DNA of 64,000 nucleotides from the NCBI GenBank assembly GCA_001465935.1, contig LNKV01000005.1, positions 1,178,001-1,242,000 of the forward strand, written 5' to 3'. Shown piece after piece: positions 1-10,024 of this stretch. Position 1 is the first letter of the stretch. Each line of letters opens with the position of its first letter. Below the pieces are notes generated by a model. The model did not search any database, had not been told where the DNA came from, and saw only the letters and a program-made list of their open reading frames with translations. The position numbers and the translations under genes were made by a program. This DNA is from Clarireedia homoeocarpa (Eukaryota; Ascomycota; Leotiomycetes; Helotiales; Rutstroemiaceae).

Positions 1-832
1 ATGCCTCTGCGGATCGAACTGCTACGTTCTTTGGGAATCTAACTCGTATGTACTCGATCAATGTACCAGTTGCACGAACCATCTTTTACAAAGATTCCTT
101 CTAACCTTCCATCTCACAGTCCAAATCGAACAAGTTTGTGCCGCCCTTGCTGCCCATCCCATCCTCAGCACCGCTCCTGCCATCGACGCCATCGGATTCT
201 CCCAAGGCGGCCAATTTCTGCGCGGCTACATCTCCCGCTGCAATAACCCACCGGTGCGCTCCCTCCTGACCTTCGGCTCCCAACATAACGGCATCTCCTC
301 GTTCCAATCCTGCTCGCCTACCGACTTCCTCTGCCGCGGCGCGCAATCCCTCCTTCGCTCCAACACCTGGTCCACCTTCGTACAATCGCGTCTCGTGCCC
401 GCGCAGTATTTCCGAGATCCCGCTGATCTTTCCCCGTACCTTGAGAATTCGAATTTCCTCGCCGATATTAATAATGAGCGCTTATTGAAGAATGCGACGT
501 ATAAGGCGAATATAGAGAAGTTGGAGAGATTTGTCATGTATGTTTTTGAGGACGATAAGACGGTTATCCCGAAGGAGAGCGCTTGGTGGAGCGAGGTTAA
601 TGGGACGGAGGTGGTGCCTTTGAAGGAGAGAGCAATCTATAAAGAGGATTGGTTAGGGCTGAAAAGTCTCGATGAGAGGGGTGCATTGAAGTTTGAGAAA
701 GCGCCTGGTGGACATATGGCGTTGAGTGAGGAGTTGTTGGAGAAGGCTTTCAAGGAGAACTTTGGGGTGTTTGGAAGGAAGTTTGATGGTAAGGAGGAGA
801 AGGGGGGAAGTGGACATGAGGAGGAGTTGTAG
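1..832 (+). CDS. PPT1: Palmitoyl-protein thioesterase 1 (5' end outside the window)
   Basis: Lysosomal/vacuolar alpha/beta hydrolase that removes palmitate from cysteines of proteins being degraded. The window enters inside the gene: exon <1..45 reads ADRTATFFGNLT, a GTATGT..CAG intron lies at 46..119, and the last exon is 120..832, giving about 250 visible residues. The whole catalytic triad is seen: nucleophile serine in GFSQGG, aspartate in YVFEDDKTVIP, and histidine in GGHMALSEE. SQHNGISSFQSC and PAQYFRDP are typical of the family. Signal peptide and first strands are missing only because of the window edge. It converges on the L1-domain gene with a 432-bp spacer. The family call is secure; the joint of exon 1 rests on splice signals and reading-frame continuity. 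Confidence 0.93.
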   Translation, partial: CLCGSNCYVLWESNSYVLDQCTSCTNHLLQRFLLTFHLTVQIEQVCAALAAHPILSTAPAIDAIGFSQGGQFLRGYISRCNNPPVRSLLTFGSQHNGISSFQSCSPTDFLCRGAQSLLRSNTWSTFVQSRLVPAQYFRDPADLSPYLENSNFLADINNERLLKNATYKANIEKLERFVMYVFEDDKTVIPKESAWWSEVNGTEVVPLKERAIYKEDWLGLKSLDERGALKFEKAPGGHMALSEELLEKAFKENFGVFGRKFDGKEEKGGSGHEEEL

Positions 833-1264
833 CTTGGTGGATCTCCAAATCGATCCATATGCGTTTGAAGTTCTATATATCGGTTGGGTGGGATGGCGTT
901 TTTGCTTTTGTAGATCAATCAAGAATGATAGCACAGAATGATACTCCTCCAAACGTTTTCCGGATGTCTTTATCGAGTGATCCCTTTCATCGGCAGCTTA
1001 GGTACTGGATTGTACGATGTCAATACCACAGCAATAAAACAGTGCATGCCATACAATGCCATCCATTACTTTCTAAAGCTCTGAATTTTTGCCCACCCGT
1101 ATGCATGCGGTGAACTCCAAAACGCCACTCCGATATCTACCTCCTTTTAGACAGCATAACATAGTCATAATCAGACACTGCTCTTTCTTTTGCTCCTGCT
1201 CACTCCTTACTGCACTCCGCTCCCTGCCCTTCCTGTTCCCCAGGTAGATACACAAGCACCGGCC
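833..1264. other. Convergent intergenic spacer
   Basis: Space between the 3' ends of the thioesterase and the L1-domain gene. It must hold both 3' UTRs. I see no further coding or structured element. Confidence 0.6.
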
Positions 1265-2524
1265 TTAAGCAACAGACACGGTCTTGGTCTTTTTCGTCTT
1301 CTTCACAACAACTGGTACAGCATCAACCTCCTTCGCCGCGTCCTCCTTCTGTTTCCTCAACAACTCCTTCCTCATCGCGATCTCCTTGTCCAATTTATCA
1401 TCATTACTTTCCAACAGCTTCTGTTTCTTCTCCTTCCCATTACCCTCACCCTCCTCTCCAGCCTCTTCCAACGCCCTACTTTTCCTCTTCTTCCCTCCCT
1501 TCTTCTCCTTCGCCTGCGCAGCCTTCGCCTCAATCTCCTTCACCGTCTCCTCATCAAGCACATCGGCTTCTTCAGTCCACAACTCGTCTGCCAACCAAAC
1601 GGGTAGCGCTGCCGTCTCTGGTCCTTTCACATGGATGCCCCTCACGCCTCTCCATTTCTTCGGGACGTACTTCTCAACCACGGTATTCACAACGGTTTCC
1701 AAGTTCTCTGCTACTTGACTAGCTTCCCAGCTTGCGTATCCAATCCTGATGGAGCTGTTCGTGGAGCTGCTGAGCGTGACCACGGCGCTGGAAATAGCCT
1801 TCTCGATCTCAGCGGCGATTTTCTTAGGTTCAGCGGCCCTTGGTGCACCTTCTCCCTTTGCGCGCGCAATTCTCTTTCCGTCGCTGCGGGGAGCTTCGGC
1901 TTGGATCGTTACGGGGATGGGGCGTTTCGTAGTGGATTTGTAGAAGGTTTTGCCGAGGAGTCCTGGGAGAAGTGTAATGATTCTATCATCGGCGACGAAG
2001 ATGTCATGCTCGGCGAATAGTTTTCGCTGCGCTTCGAATTGCTTATATTTCTTCTTGAGCTTGTCAACGCCTACGACTTTGGTGATACGCTTTTGGAGGG
2101 AAGCGGGGAATGCTGGGGATGCGACGATGTCTTTGTAGGTTCGTTGAGGGTCAGCGACAATGAGACAGATGGTTGTAATTTCGGATGTGTTTAGAGGATG
2201 TGGAACAGCGACCTTGTAAGGCTTCAGGCGCTTCTTGTCGGTGATGTGTTTCTTGGTTGTGAGAGTAAGCCAGATGGGAGTGGCTTCGGCGTCGTTCGAA
2301 TCGTTCTCTGCGAGGAGATTCTGAGGGCCATCGGATTTGGATTCTTTCTTCTCGGAGCTGGAGATGTGCTTCAGCAGAGCCTTTGAGGCTTTAAGAACCT
2401 GGTTTGAGCTTAGTATTAAACAACCGTTTGCTGCTCGAGAAAGTAAAAATACCTGTTCATGATCAAGCTGATATGGCGAACCACTTTCGACCTTCTTGGT
2501 CAACGCAGTAGAAGCTGGTGCCAT
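1265..2524 (-). CDS. Ribosomal L1-domain ribosome-biogenesis protein (Utp30/Cic1/RSL1D1 type)
   Basis: Nucleolar L1-fold protein acting in pre-ribosome assembly. Exon 1 is 2453..2524 and exon 2 is 1265..2398, giving 401 aa. The start SPYQLDHEQ followed by VLKASKALLKH is typical of the family; the L1 fold follows (PIWLTLTTKKHI, KPYKVAVPHPL, ITTICLIVADPQ, VVGVDKLKKKYKQFEAQRKLFAEHDIFVADDRI split over residues about 75-185). The C-terminus is lysine-rich and suited to the nucleolus. The 54-nt intron has no stop and is a multiple of three, so an unspliced reading adds 18 spurious residues. S. cerevisiae has two related proteins, Utp30 and Cic1, and I cannot tell which is the ortholog, so no symbol is given. 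Confidence 0.9.
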   Translation of the reverse strand: MAPASTALTKKVESGSPYQLDHEQVFLLSRAANGCLILSSNQVLKASKALLKHISSSEKKESKSDGPQNLLAENDSNDAEATPIWLTLTTKKHITDKKRLKPYKVAVPHPLNTSEITTICLIVADPQRTYKDIVASPAFPASLQKRITKVVGVDKLKKKYKQFEAQRKLFAEHDIFVADDRIITLLPGLLGKTFYKSTTKRPIPVTIQAEAPRSDGKRIARAKGEGAPRAAEPKKIAAEIEKAISSAVVTLSSSTNSSIRIGYASWEASQVAENLETVVNTVVEKYVPKKWRGVRGIHVKGPETAALPVWLADELWTEEADVLDEETVKEIEAKAAQAKEKKGGKKRKSRALEEAGEEGEGNGKEKKQKLLESNDDKLDKEIAMRKELLRKQKEDAAKEVDAVPVVVKKTKKTKTVSVA

Positions 2525-3500
2525 TGTTGTGTTGTCCTGATGTCAGATGTACACTATTCTTGCAATTGATATTGTGAGAAAAGTTTACGAACGAAAGAAT
2601 GCGCCAAATGTCAATCTTTCTCCTCGTGGTTGTTTCTGAAGCAAAAAATTCCAAAAAAGCTTCCTACGATAAGAAATTTTGCGATTTTGGGTTTTTGATA
2701 AATTTCTTTGGCGTCGGGGTTTTCTTGCAGAATACTCCGACATTGTGGCATTTGAACGGGTTTGCAGTTCGCCGTAATGCAAGGCTATAGAACTAAGTCA
2801 GGGAAATTCCATTCCGGGAAAGAGCCACCATGAGGCTGAGGTTTATGAAATAGGAAATTTTATCTCGAAACGCGTTGTGAAAGTAAAGCTGTTAAGAGCA
2901 ATTTCACTAAAAATTCCGGGAATTTTAGTATGCACACTGAACGCGATTTCATGGCTTTTATACATGAGCGGACCTGACGACACGAGATATAAGGAAAAAG
3001 GGAAAATGCATCTTGTCTAAAAAAGAAACCCCTCATTTGGGCCCAAGGCTCGAAAGCATGGAAGCATAGAAGCATAGAAGCATGAACCGTATACATTTTA
3101 TACACCGAGCTGGGCATTTACACAAATCGTCCCACTCATTCCATATTGCATCTGCTTCGTATCGATCCCTTAAACTCACCGCCCTCGGGCTCACTTGCTG
3201 GCATGCTGCAGGACTCGCCTCACACGACACCGGTGAATGTACGGGAGGTAGGACGGGAGGAAGAGACAGTCAGTCACAAAGGCACATGCATGCGTGTATT
3301 CAGCAATCGATCTAGGCAGCCCAATCCAAGCGTATATGTGTGTACAGTACAGCAAGAAAGTGGTAGAAAAAAAGAAATTTGTCCTCTCACATACATGAGC
3401 CAACGCAGGAAGATTGAAAGTCTGACATAATAAATCGATATGGGGGGATGCATTAAAAAGCAGCAGGCAGATTAGATACAAAGTAAGCTGGTGGGAGTGC

Positions 3501-3535
3501 AGGTGGCAGGTGGCAGGTGGCAGGAGGCAGGAGCA
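3501..3535. repeat. Heptamer tandem repeat (AGGTGGC-like, 5 units)
   Basis: Three exact AGGTGGC units followed by AGGAGGC and AGGAGCA. It is one of several minisatellites in this intergenic region. Confidence 0.85.
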
Positions 3536-4287
3536 AGGTAGCAGCAAGCGCGTAGAGAAAAATTGAACAGCAAATCGCGAAGATACGAAGATGCGAAGAT
3601 GCGAAGATTTGATTTGAGATTCGCGTGAGGAACGAGACGGGGAACGAGACGGGGAACGAGCCAGTTCTACCAGCAAGAATTTACGCACAGGGAGGCTGGG
3701 CTTGGGGGAAGCATGAAGCACGGCACCACTTCGCGTACGCTATGGGATGTACGAAGCATGTGTGGGTGGTGGAGCACGCAGTCTTTCTCTGGTTGGGAGG
3801 GATGGACACTGGACAGCCGGCTGGATGAATGGCATGTCACGGATTGGCTCGGAGCACGTAAGTAGGCGTAGGCGTAGGCGTAGGCGTCGGGAGGAGAGAC
3901 GTGAATGTGCGCGTGTGTGGAAAGAGTTGCTGACCCGACTCTCTTGCGTGAGATGTGAGATATGAAGAAGAACTATGCAGCGTCCGCGGCGAGGGCATTA
4001 CAATTGTGAAAAGCAAGTTGGCCGGAACAGCTGACGAAGCTCGAGCTCGAGCTCATGAGCAAATGATGCATTCACCATTTCCTTTTCCTTTTCCATTTCC
4101 CATTGCCCATCCGTCCAATCGGTCCATCCAATCCTCTTCCCCAACCCGGACCCTTCAATGCCTCTCATTCGTTGCAAAACGTCATGAAACCGAGCTCATA
4201 ACTTTTGTGCAGATTGATTCCAATATCATTTCTCGACTTATGGCAGGAAAATTCCCTTATAGCAGCAAGCGAACATTTTTAGAGTCA

Positions 4288-4672
4288 ACGCGACCCGCGT
4301 CTGGTACTAGCTACTCGTATGGGTCGAGGAAAGCACCACCTCTTTAAACCTTCCATCTTCCGTCCTTGTATTCTCATGTCCCATACAAGATCGTGGGTCG
4401 CGGCCATACAAAACCCAGTCCCTTCTTTTCCCACCTACATTACATTACATCTACGACCCAATTCAAAAAAAAAATATCTAGTTGCTGATAGTCTCCTCTG
4501 CTTTCTACGGGTCACTTGTTCCATTCTTCAGTCGTTGTCTTACCACTTTACTTGTTCCTGTTCTTTCCAAAAATTTCCCGTTCCCCCCCGACCTTTCAGT
4601 AACTAAAAAAGGATCCTATGAACTTCGCGTTGGAGAAAGGCGCAACTTAACCCACCGCGTCTGGGTCGCGAT
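4288..4672 (+). promoter_or_regulatory. Cluster of MCB-like CGCG sites upstream of the FHA gene
   Basis: Within 460 bp of the FHA-gene ATG are ACGCGA (4288-4293), CCGCGT (4295-4300), TCGCGT (4625-4630) and an ACCGCGT..GTCGCGAT pair (4654-4672); the string CGCGTCTGG occurs twice. MCB elements (ACGCGT and variants) drive G1/S transcription through MBF, and yeast TOS4 is a known G1/S target. That these sites act this way is inference. Confidence 0.4.
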
Positions 4673-4747
4673 CTGTTGAGATATCCACTTTGGAGAAAAT
4701 TCCTTTTACCCTTTCACCGTCTAACATCAAAGGAATAACTATCTATC

Positions 4748-6342
4748 ATGATGAATTCTTCTCCAAGTAAGACTAATTCTCAACCTGCCTTGTGCAATAT
4801 GGCGGGTACGAAGCGGCCACCACCTACCTTACTCCCAGCTTTCGAGCCCATCTCCTCTTCACCCAGCCTTCCGGGTCGAACATATAAGAGGGCTCGCACG
4901 TCACCGTCTCGAATTGATCCAATTCGACAAAAGTATCCGACTCCAATTCCTACTTCCACGACTGGTATCCTTTCCTCTTCACCTCCAGGAGTACACGCGA
5001 GGCCCGGCCTCCATCGAACTCGGTCCTCAATTGAACGAGCTCCACTTTCAGCCGTGCCTACTGTCGAACTACCCGAGGATGGAGAGACTGTACTCATGGG
5101 TAGATCCAGCAACTCCTCCCATTATCAATTGTCAGCCAACCGTCTTATTTCTCGTGTCCACGTCAAAGCTCGATACATTGCTGCGTCGGCACCGCTCGAA
5201 TCGAATAAGGTTGAGATTGTATGCTGCGGTTGGAACGGGGTGAAGTTGCATTGTCAAGGTCGGACATGGGAGCTTGCAAAGGGGGATAGTTTCACCTCGG
5301 AAACCGAATATGCGGAGATAATGTTGGATGTTCAGGACGCAAGGGTTTTGATTTCTTGGCCTCGCGGTAGTCGTATCGAATCGGTCGCTCCGCAAACAGA
5401 CGCCTCATGGGATGAAGACAATTCTCCAAGGGGTAAGGTAACTGCCCTTACTGCTGACGGTGAAGTTATTCATTCAAGCCCTGTCCGCCGCCATACACGC
5501 GTTCCCTCGCCGCCGTCCCCGACTCCTGTTCGCCTATCTCTTGCAGCTGCAGATCTATCCAAATTATTTGCAGCAGACGCAGAAAAGACTTTCATTCAAG
5601 TTTACGAGGACAAGCCGGAGGAAGTCGCTGAGTCCTCAGTGACTTCCTCTGGAGTGGCATACTCACCAACTCTTGCAGCAACATCATTCTCTGCATCCGG
5701 TCCGTCCAGCCAGGAAAGCGAACTCAGCGAACCAGAAGACGACCCGGATGAAGAAAACGACCCAGTTATCCACTCTTTCGGTCCTTATGGTGCAAACATC
5801 TCGTCTCGAATGGCTAAAGTCACTGCTGGCAACTCCCGAGAAGATCCTCGAGGTCGTGGTAAAATCGACTCGATGGGTTCTGAGGCTAGATCTAGCTCCA
5901 CATCCACTGAAGAAGCTGATGTTACTCCTATCATCAACCATGTAGCAAATCAACTCGCCTTCTCCCGTCTGCAGTCGACGCCACTGTCAGTTATTCTCAA
6001 TAACCTTCCATCAGAACTCAAAGGTTTCAACACTTCGAGTCAGGAAAACAAGGGTCTCTTGAAGGAAGACTTGAGAAAGATGTTGAACAAAACCAAATTT
6101 ATCGGAGAGATTCATCGAAATGGGAAGGATGCTGCTGGAAAGCCCCTAGAGAGTGAATATTATTATATCCCAGATGAGGATACTGATCAACAGAGAAAGG
6201 AGACTGTGACGGAGGGGTTGAGAAAGCCAAGCCTGAGAAACTGCAGAAAGCAACACAAGGTAAGCCAGGCCAGTGTTTATCAGCCGTGACAACTTCTGAC
6301 TCTCATTAGCAATACTACTGGAAACGTCCAAGAACTCCTTGA
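4748..6342 (+). CDS. FHA-domain nuclear protein, Tos4-like
   Basis: Phosphopeptide-binding FHA protein, probably nuclear and linked to the G1/S or checkpoint programme. Exon 1 is 4748..6259; a 50-nt intron (GTAAGC..TTAG) leads to a short last exon, 6310..6342, that adds QYYWKRPRTP and the stop. The product is 514 aa. The FHA core shows GETVLMGRSS (about residues 112-121), SRVHV (about 135-139) and the fungal signature CCGWNGVKLHCQGRTWELAKGD. The flanks are Ser/Pro-rich and disordered. A second conserved block lies at the C-terminus (STPLSVILNNLPSEL, then FIGEIHRNGKDAAGKPL). Without the short last exon the aromatic tail is lost. The Tos4 relation rests on the FHA type and the CGCG-rich promoter; the FHA call itself is firm. 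Confidence 0.85.
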
Positions 6343-7438
6343 ACATCCTTAGTCTCTCTGACCCTTTTGGTAATATCCATCAGGGCGTTTCGTGGAGAAC
6401 AAATTCCATTCATACTTTCATGACGGTCGGTACCAAATTGGTGGTTGGGTTGCATTACGAAACTCTTGTATACGATGATGCATGATTCCAGGCTCTTTTC
6501 ATGTCCATACCCATATTATGCATAGCGAGGCGTTGATATCTTTTTTTGTCATTGTAATCTGATTGCTGTACAGCTTTTCGAGGGGGTTCAGATTGGGAGG
6601 ACAAGTCAAAGCAGCTTGAGAAGAAGAAAAGTAAACCGGAGAGTTTAGATGTGCCAATAGTCCATAGGAAAATATCAAAAAATGTATTTCTAGCCTTTTG
6701 ATCTCATGGCAAGTGAGGCGTTTGATAAGATGTAGACAGGGCGGAGTATTATCTGATAAATAATCGATAAAAACTCGAGGTTGAAAATAGTAGAAAGTGG
6801 TTTAGTTTGGTTTAGGAAGAGGTATAAAGAGAAATTGAGGAGTGGCAATAAATATTTTAGAGCGATAAGCAATTAGAGTTTCTTATCAACGGCTGGATCT
6901 AACCGTAAACAGCAACTACTTATTAGATCACCAAAGGCTTAAAGCTACCCCTCATCCTTCTTAGCGTCACACACGCCTCCAGCTGATCCCTACCACCAAC
7001 TTCCTACTCTTCCACCCTTCCTTCCACACAGGAGCGCCTTCTCCACAATAATGCCTCTTGTGAACGTATGGCGTTTGTCATTGCTATTCCTGTTGGTCGA
7101 GAAAGAGGAGTAACTTGACATTCCTGCTTTTCTTCCTCTTTCTTACATCATAAAATCTACTCCGCTTGGGGTAACGTTAAGGTGTGTGGAGTGATTGATC
7201 CTATCATATCTATTATATCTATGCACTGCCCCGCATCTGGACTGGAACTGTGACCTGAGACTTGCAAAAGTGGAGTGATTGAGCATATGCTAATTTGGAC
7301 CTGGCGCGGGCAAGTAGCCCGCTGGATAGAAAAAGAACTCATCCCTCGAAGATCTAACCTCTCTGTCTTTCCTCCTTCAAACCACATCCACTACCTCACT
7401 CCAACATCACCAAACCCTCCTCCATTCATCTGTTCAAC
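6343..7438. other. Intergenic region
   Basis: 1.1 kb between two genes in tandem orientation. The part at 6640-6900 is AT-rich. An ATGCCTCTTGTGAAC followed by GTATGG near 7050 could be a small upstream exon or uORF of the next gene, but I cannot support it. Confidence 0.5.
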
Positions 7439-7741
7439 ATGGCATCAACAAGTACCCTCCCCATGCACTCCACCTCCACCAACCAAACCAACAACCCACT
7501 AGACATCAAGATCAAGGACGGTCGCCGCAACTCCAAGGGAGAAGAACTTGCCTCCCCAACCCAAACTTGGAGACCAAATCCAGCGCGTACGCAGAGTTGG
7601 GATCATCAGGCTTATAAGAGAGATATGCAGTGGGCAGGGCTGAAGAAGGAGAATGAGCAACCGAGTAAGAAGGCTGCGGGGGAGTTCTCCGGTTTTACGG
7701 AGGTGAAGGAAGAACAAGAGGGGAAAGCGGCGGCGAAGTGA
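7439..7741 (+). CDS. Small hydrophilic protein of unknown function (100 aa)
   Basis: A single-exon ORF with an ATG in the favourable context TTCAACATGG. The protein is basic, Ser/Thr/Lys-rich and has no signal peptide or membrane segment. Its middle reads TWRPNPARTQSWDHQAYKRD, followed by GEFSGFTEVKEE. This layout (RxQSW..KRD..GFTE) resembles short, poorly characterised filamentous-fungal proteins, but I do not recognise a named family. It sits alone, 0.7 kb upstream of another small gene on the same strand. A real gene is likely because of the length, start context and coherent composition. Confidence 0.55.
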   Translation: MASTSTLPMHSTSTNQTNNPLDIKIKDGRRNSKGEELASPTQTWRPNPARTQSWDHQAYKRDMQWAGLKKENEQPSKKAAGEFSGFTEVKEEQEGKAAAK

Positions 7742-8452
7742 GGATGGCGTTGCTGTGTGAGGTATGGTGCGTAGCAAAAGGAGAAGACTGCGGTGTTGCC
7801 TTGGGCAAGTAGGGTTATCGGGACAGTATTAGGACACTAGCTTTCTGCGTGTACGCTAGGAACTCTGTGCTGGATCAATTTGCAATCTCGACACGAAGTT
7901 GGCAGTCATAAGAAGGTTAGGGGAGGAGAATACGAATATACATACACACAGAGGTCGGGTATTATCGCAAATATGTTGTGACTTGCATTTGGAGCCGCAA
8001 GAATGGTAGCTAGACTTCTACTACAAGCATTATCAAAAGCATTATCTACCGCCGCTTGTTATGCTCAAATCACCGTCTAAATGTATTGGCATATGTACAA
8101 GTCTATTTCTCCGTCAATACTCCGATCCTCGATAGACCGCTCCTCCTCGTAGTGACTAGAATCCAAGATATTACAATGGAGGACTTTTGGGGGAAATTTT
8201 GGTGATCTACAATATCGACTTTCATGATGGGTTGGCGGATGCAATTGACGCTTTGCATGGGATCTATGGGTGAATGAACCCGATGTCAAGAATGTTCAGT
8301 TGATGCTCCCTGATGGAGAGTGCTGTCATTCAGAGTACTCAATCGATGGTTTTAAGCATCATGTTAAATGGCGTTCTAGGATTCGGCATGCTACCTACAA
8401 GTTCTTCTGTTTGGGCGAACCCGGGGCCTATTCTTTAAATTTCGTACGCACC
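7742..8452. other. Intergenic region
   Basis: 711 bp holding the 3' UTR of the 100-aa gene and the presumed promoter of the small membrane-protein gene. I see nothing else. Confidence 0.5.
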
Positions 8453-8842
8453 ATGGCCATAATTCAGCAAGTTATGCCCTGGAACGCAGAAACTATCACC
8501 ATGGTTGCAGTTTTCACACTTACCATGATCTTTGTCCTTATATCATTCGCCGCTTCGGCATCTAGGATGACTTGGTTCTCTGCTCAAGGTCAAGGCTTAC
8601 CTTTATGGAACTATCAATCTACAGGTAGATCTCTACGTCTCCATTTCACACATTTCATTGCTCTTACGCCCATCAACGCCTTCTCTTCACCCTAATAATC
8701 CTTCGCTCCCAACGACGCCACATCTCTCACCATAGCAGGACTCTTCACATCCTGCCTCATTGGCAACACAATTCTTCTCTACCACCGCCTCATCTGTTCT
8801 ATCCACCCTTGGACCCCGAGCTCAAACTTTGATCTATCGTAA
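8453..8842 (+). CDS. Small membrane protein with two predicted helices, unknown function
   Basis: The ATG has a strong context (CACCATGG). Exon 1 is 8453..8624 and exon 2 runs from 8736 (or 8739) to the TAA ending at 8842, joined by a GTAGAT..TAG intron with a possible CTAAT branch site. The product is about 92 aa. Helix 1 is near residues 14-36 (TITMVAVFTLTMIFVLISF) and helix 2 follows the splice (GLFTSCLIGNTILLY). The two exons each encode a hydrophobic segment in the same frame, which supports the model. The acceptor is a TAGCAG tandem site that would include or omit one alanine. The stop lies 51 bp from the convergent O-methyltransferase stop. I recognise no family, and splicing is unproven. 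Confidence 0.42.
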
Positions 8843-8893
8843 ACCAAAGGGCCGCCTCCCAGCCTACCCTCCATCCACCATTAAACTCATCAC

Positions 8894-10024
8894 CTATCCG
8901 ACAAACTTACTGACCTCCAACTCATCCTATCCATCACAAACATCAGCCCAATCCCTCCACCAAACAACAACAAAAAAATAATCAAAATATTCGAGAACTC
9001 ACCTCAAACTCACCCGGCCAGATCAACCCCCTAACCCCTTCACTCCTCCACCCCTCCCCACTCCTACCTCTAATCCACTCCCTGTACTCCGGCGCCCCAG
9101 GTCTCACCACATTATCTGCCACAACCATCACTTCCTTCTTGAACAAACCCTCCTCCTCCACCTTCTTGAAGTCTTGCATATATAAATCCTCAACATGGTC
9201 TAGGAAAAGAAAGTCTACGCTCTCTTTCCCCAGTTGCCCAGAAGAGACGAGCAAAGGAACAGTACTAGACGCAGAACCGAGAAATACGGAGATCATAGAG
9301 TTAAGACCCGCAAGGGAGATGAGTTGGCGGGCGATGGTGGCGCAGAGAGGGTCCAGTTCTAGGGAGAGGACTTTTAAGCAGGCGGAGTCTTTTTTTTTTT
9401 TGGTGGGTTAGTATCGATGAGTATTTTATATGAAAGATGGAGATCGAAGATCGACATACCGCCATGGACTTCGCGCATCTTATTGGCAAACAGGATAGCT
9501 GAATAGCCCAGGTAGCCACCAAGTTCAAGAAGCACTTCTGGTTTGTGCTGCGTAATGAGTTCGCGGAGGATGTTGGCCTTGTGCGGACCGACGCTGATGA
9601 GGAAGTCTTGTTTGAGGGAGAAGTCATCGATTGCGTTGAGGACTAAGTTGAAGGACGAAGTGTTAATCAGATGATTTTTGATTGGAAGGGCTGAGGCTAG
9701 AGAGGGAGAATGGGAGTAAAGTCAGGAGCAAAGGGAATTGCGAATGAGGCGGTAGTACAAGGTGGAGCAGACCGCTAGAAACAGAGCAAGATGTACTCAC
9801 CAGCGACAGGTGTATCCGGCACTGGATCGAGTGCAAGAATATAATTTAGAAGGGCAGTCTCCCGTCCATCGTGAGACTGCCACACGTATCAGTTAAAAGG
9901 AAATCATGGTGTGAGCACCGAGGAGGAAAGTGGAAGAAAGAAAAGCAAGTACCTCAGTCTCAGACTTGTCTAGTTTGGAAATGGAAGGCCACTTCTCGGC
10001 AAAGGCCTGAGAATCACGGTCCAT
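8894..10024 (-). CDS. Catechol O-methyltransferase-like SAM-dependent O-methyltransferase
   Basis: Transfers a methyl group from S-adenosylmethionine to a catechol-type hydroxyl. Five exons (9953..10024, 9801..9876, 9460..9642, 9003..9388, 8894..8926) give 249 aa in one continuous frame. Early sequence is HDGRETALLNYIL. The SAM-binding region reads VLLELGGYLGYSAILFA with KVLSLELDP after it. The metal-binding stretch is VDFLFLDHVEDLYMQDF and VVADNVVRPGAPEYREW. The end is RGLIWPGEFE joined across the last intron to DELEVSKFVG. Exon 1 is only 24 codons and the last exon 11 codons, so automatic models may lose both ends. The third intron has a run of twelve A directly before its AG acceptor. The substrate is unknown, and no neighbouring gene suggests a pathway. 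Confidence 0.88.

Larger units (their letters stand above)
2525..4747. other. Divergent intergenic region with many short tandem repeats
   Basis: 2.2 kb between two divergent genes. ORFs here are short, compositionally odd and without splice logic, so I call no gene. It is packed with unrelated minisatellites: GAAGCATA-like near 3055-3085, heptamers at 3501-3535, GAAGATGC at about 3575-3607, GAACGAGACGGG at about 3628-3662, GTAGGC at about 3862-3887, and TTTTCC near 4078-4100. The end near the FHA gene holds CGCG-core sites listed separately. Confidence 0.6.

Noticed and set aside
1284..2386. Plus-strand ORFs overlapping the L1-domain gene
   Set aside because: Antisense shadows of a well-supported minus-strand gene, rich in Ser/Phe as expected from reverse Lys/Glu codons.
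3191..3721. 176-codon minus-strand ORF upstream of the FHA gene
   Set aside because: It crosses several minisatellites and shows only low-complexity Ser/Arg/Pro sequence.
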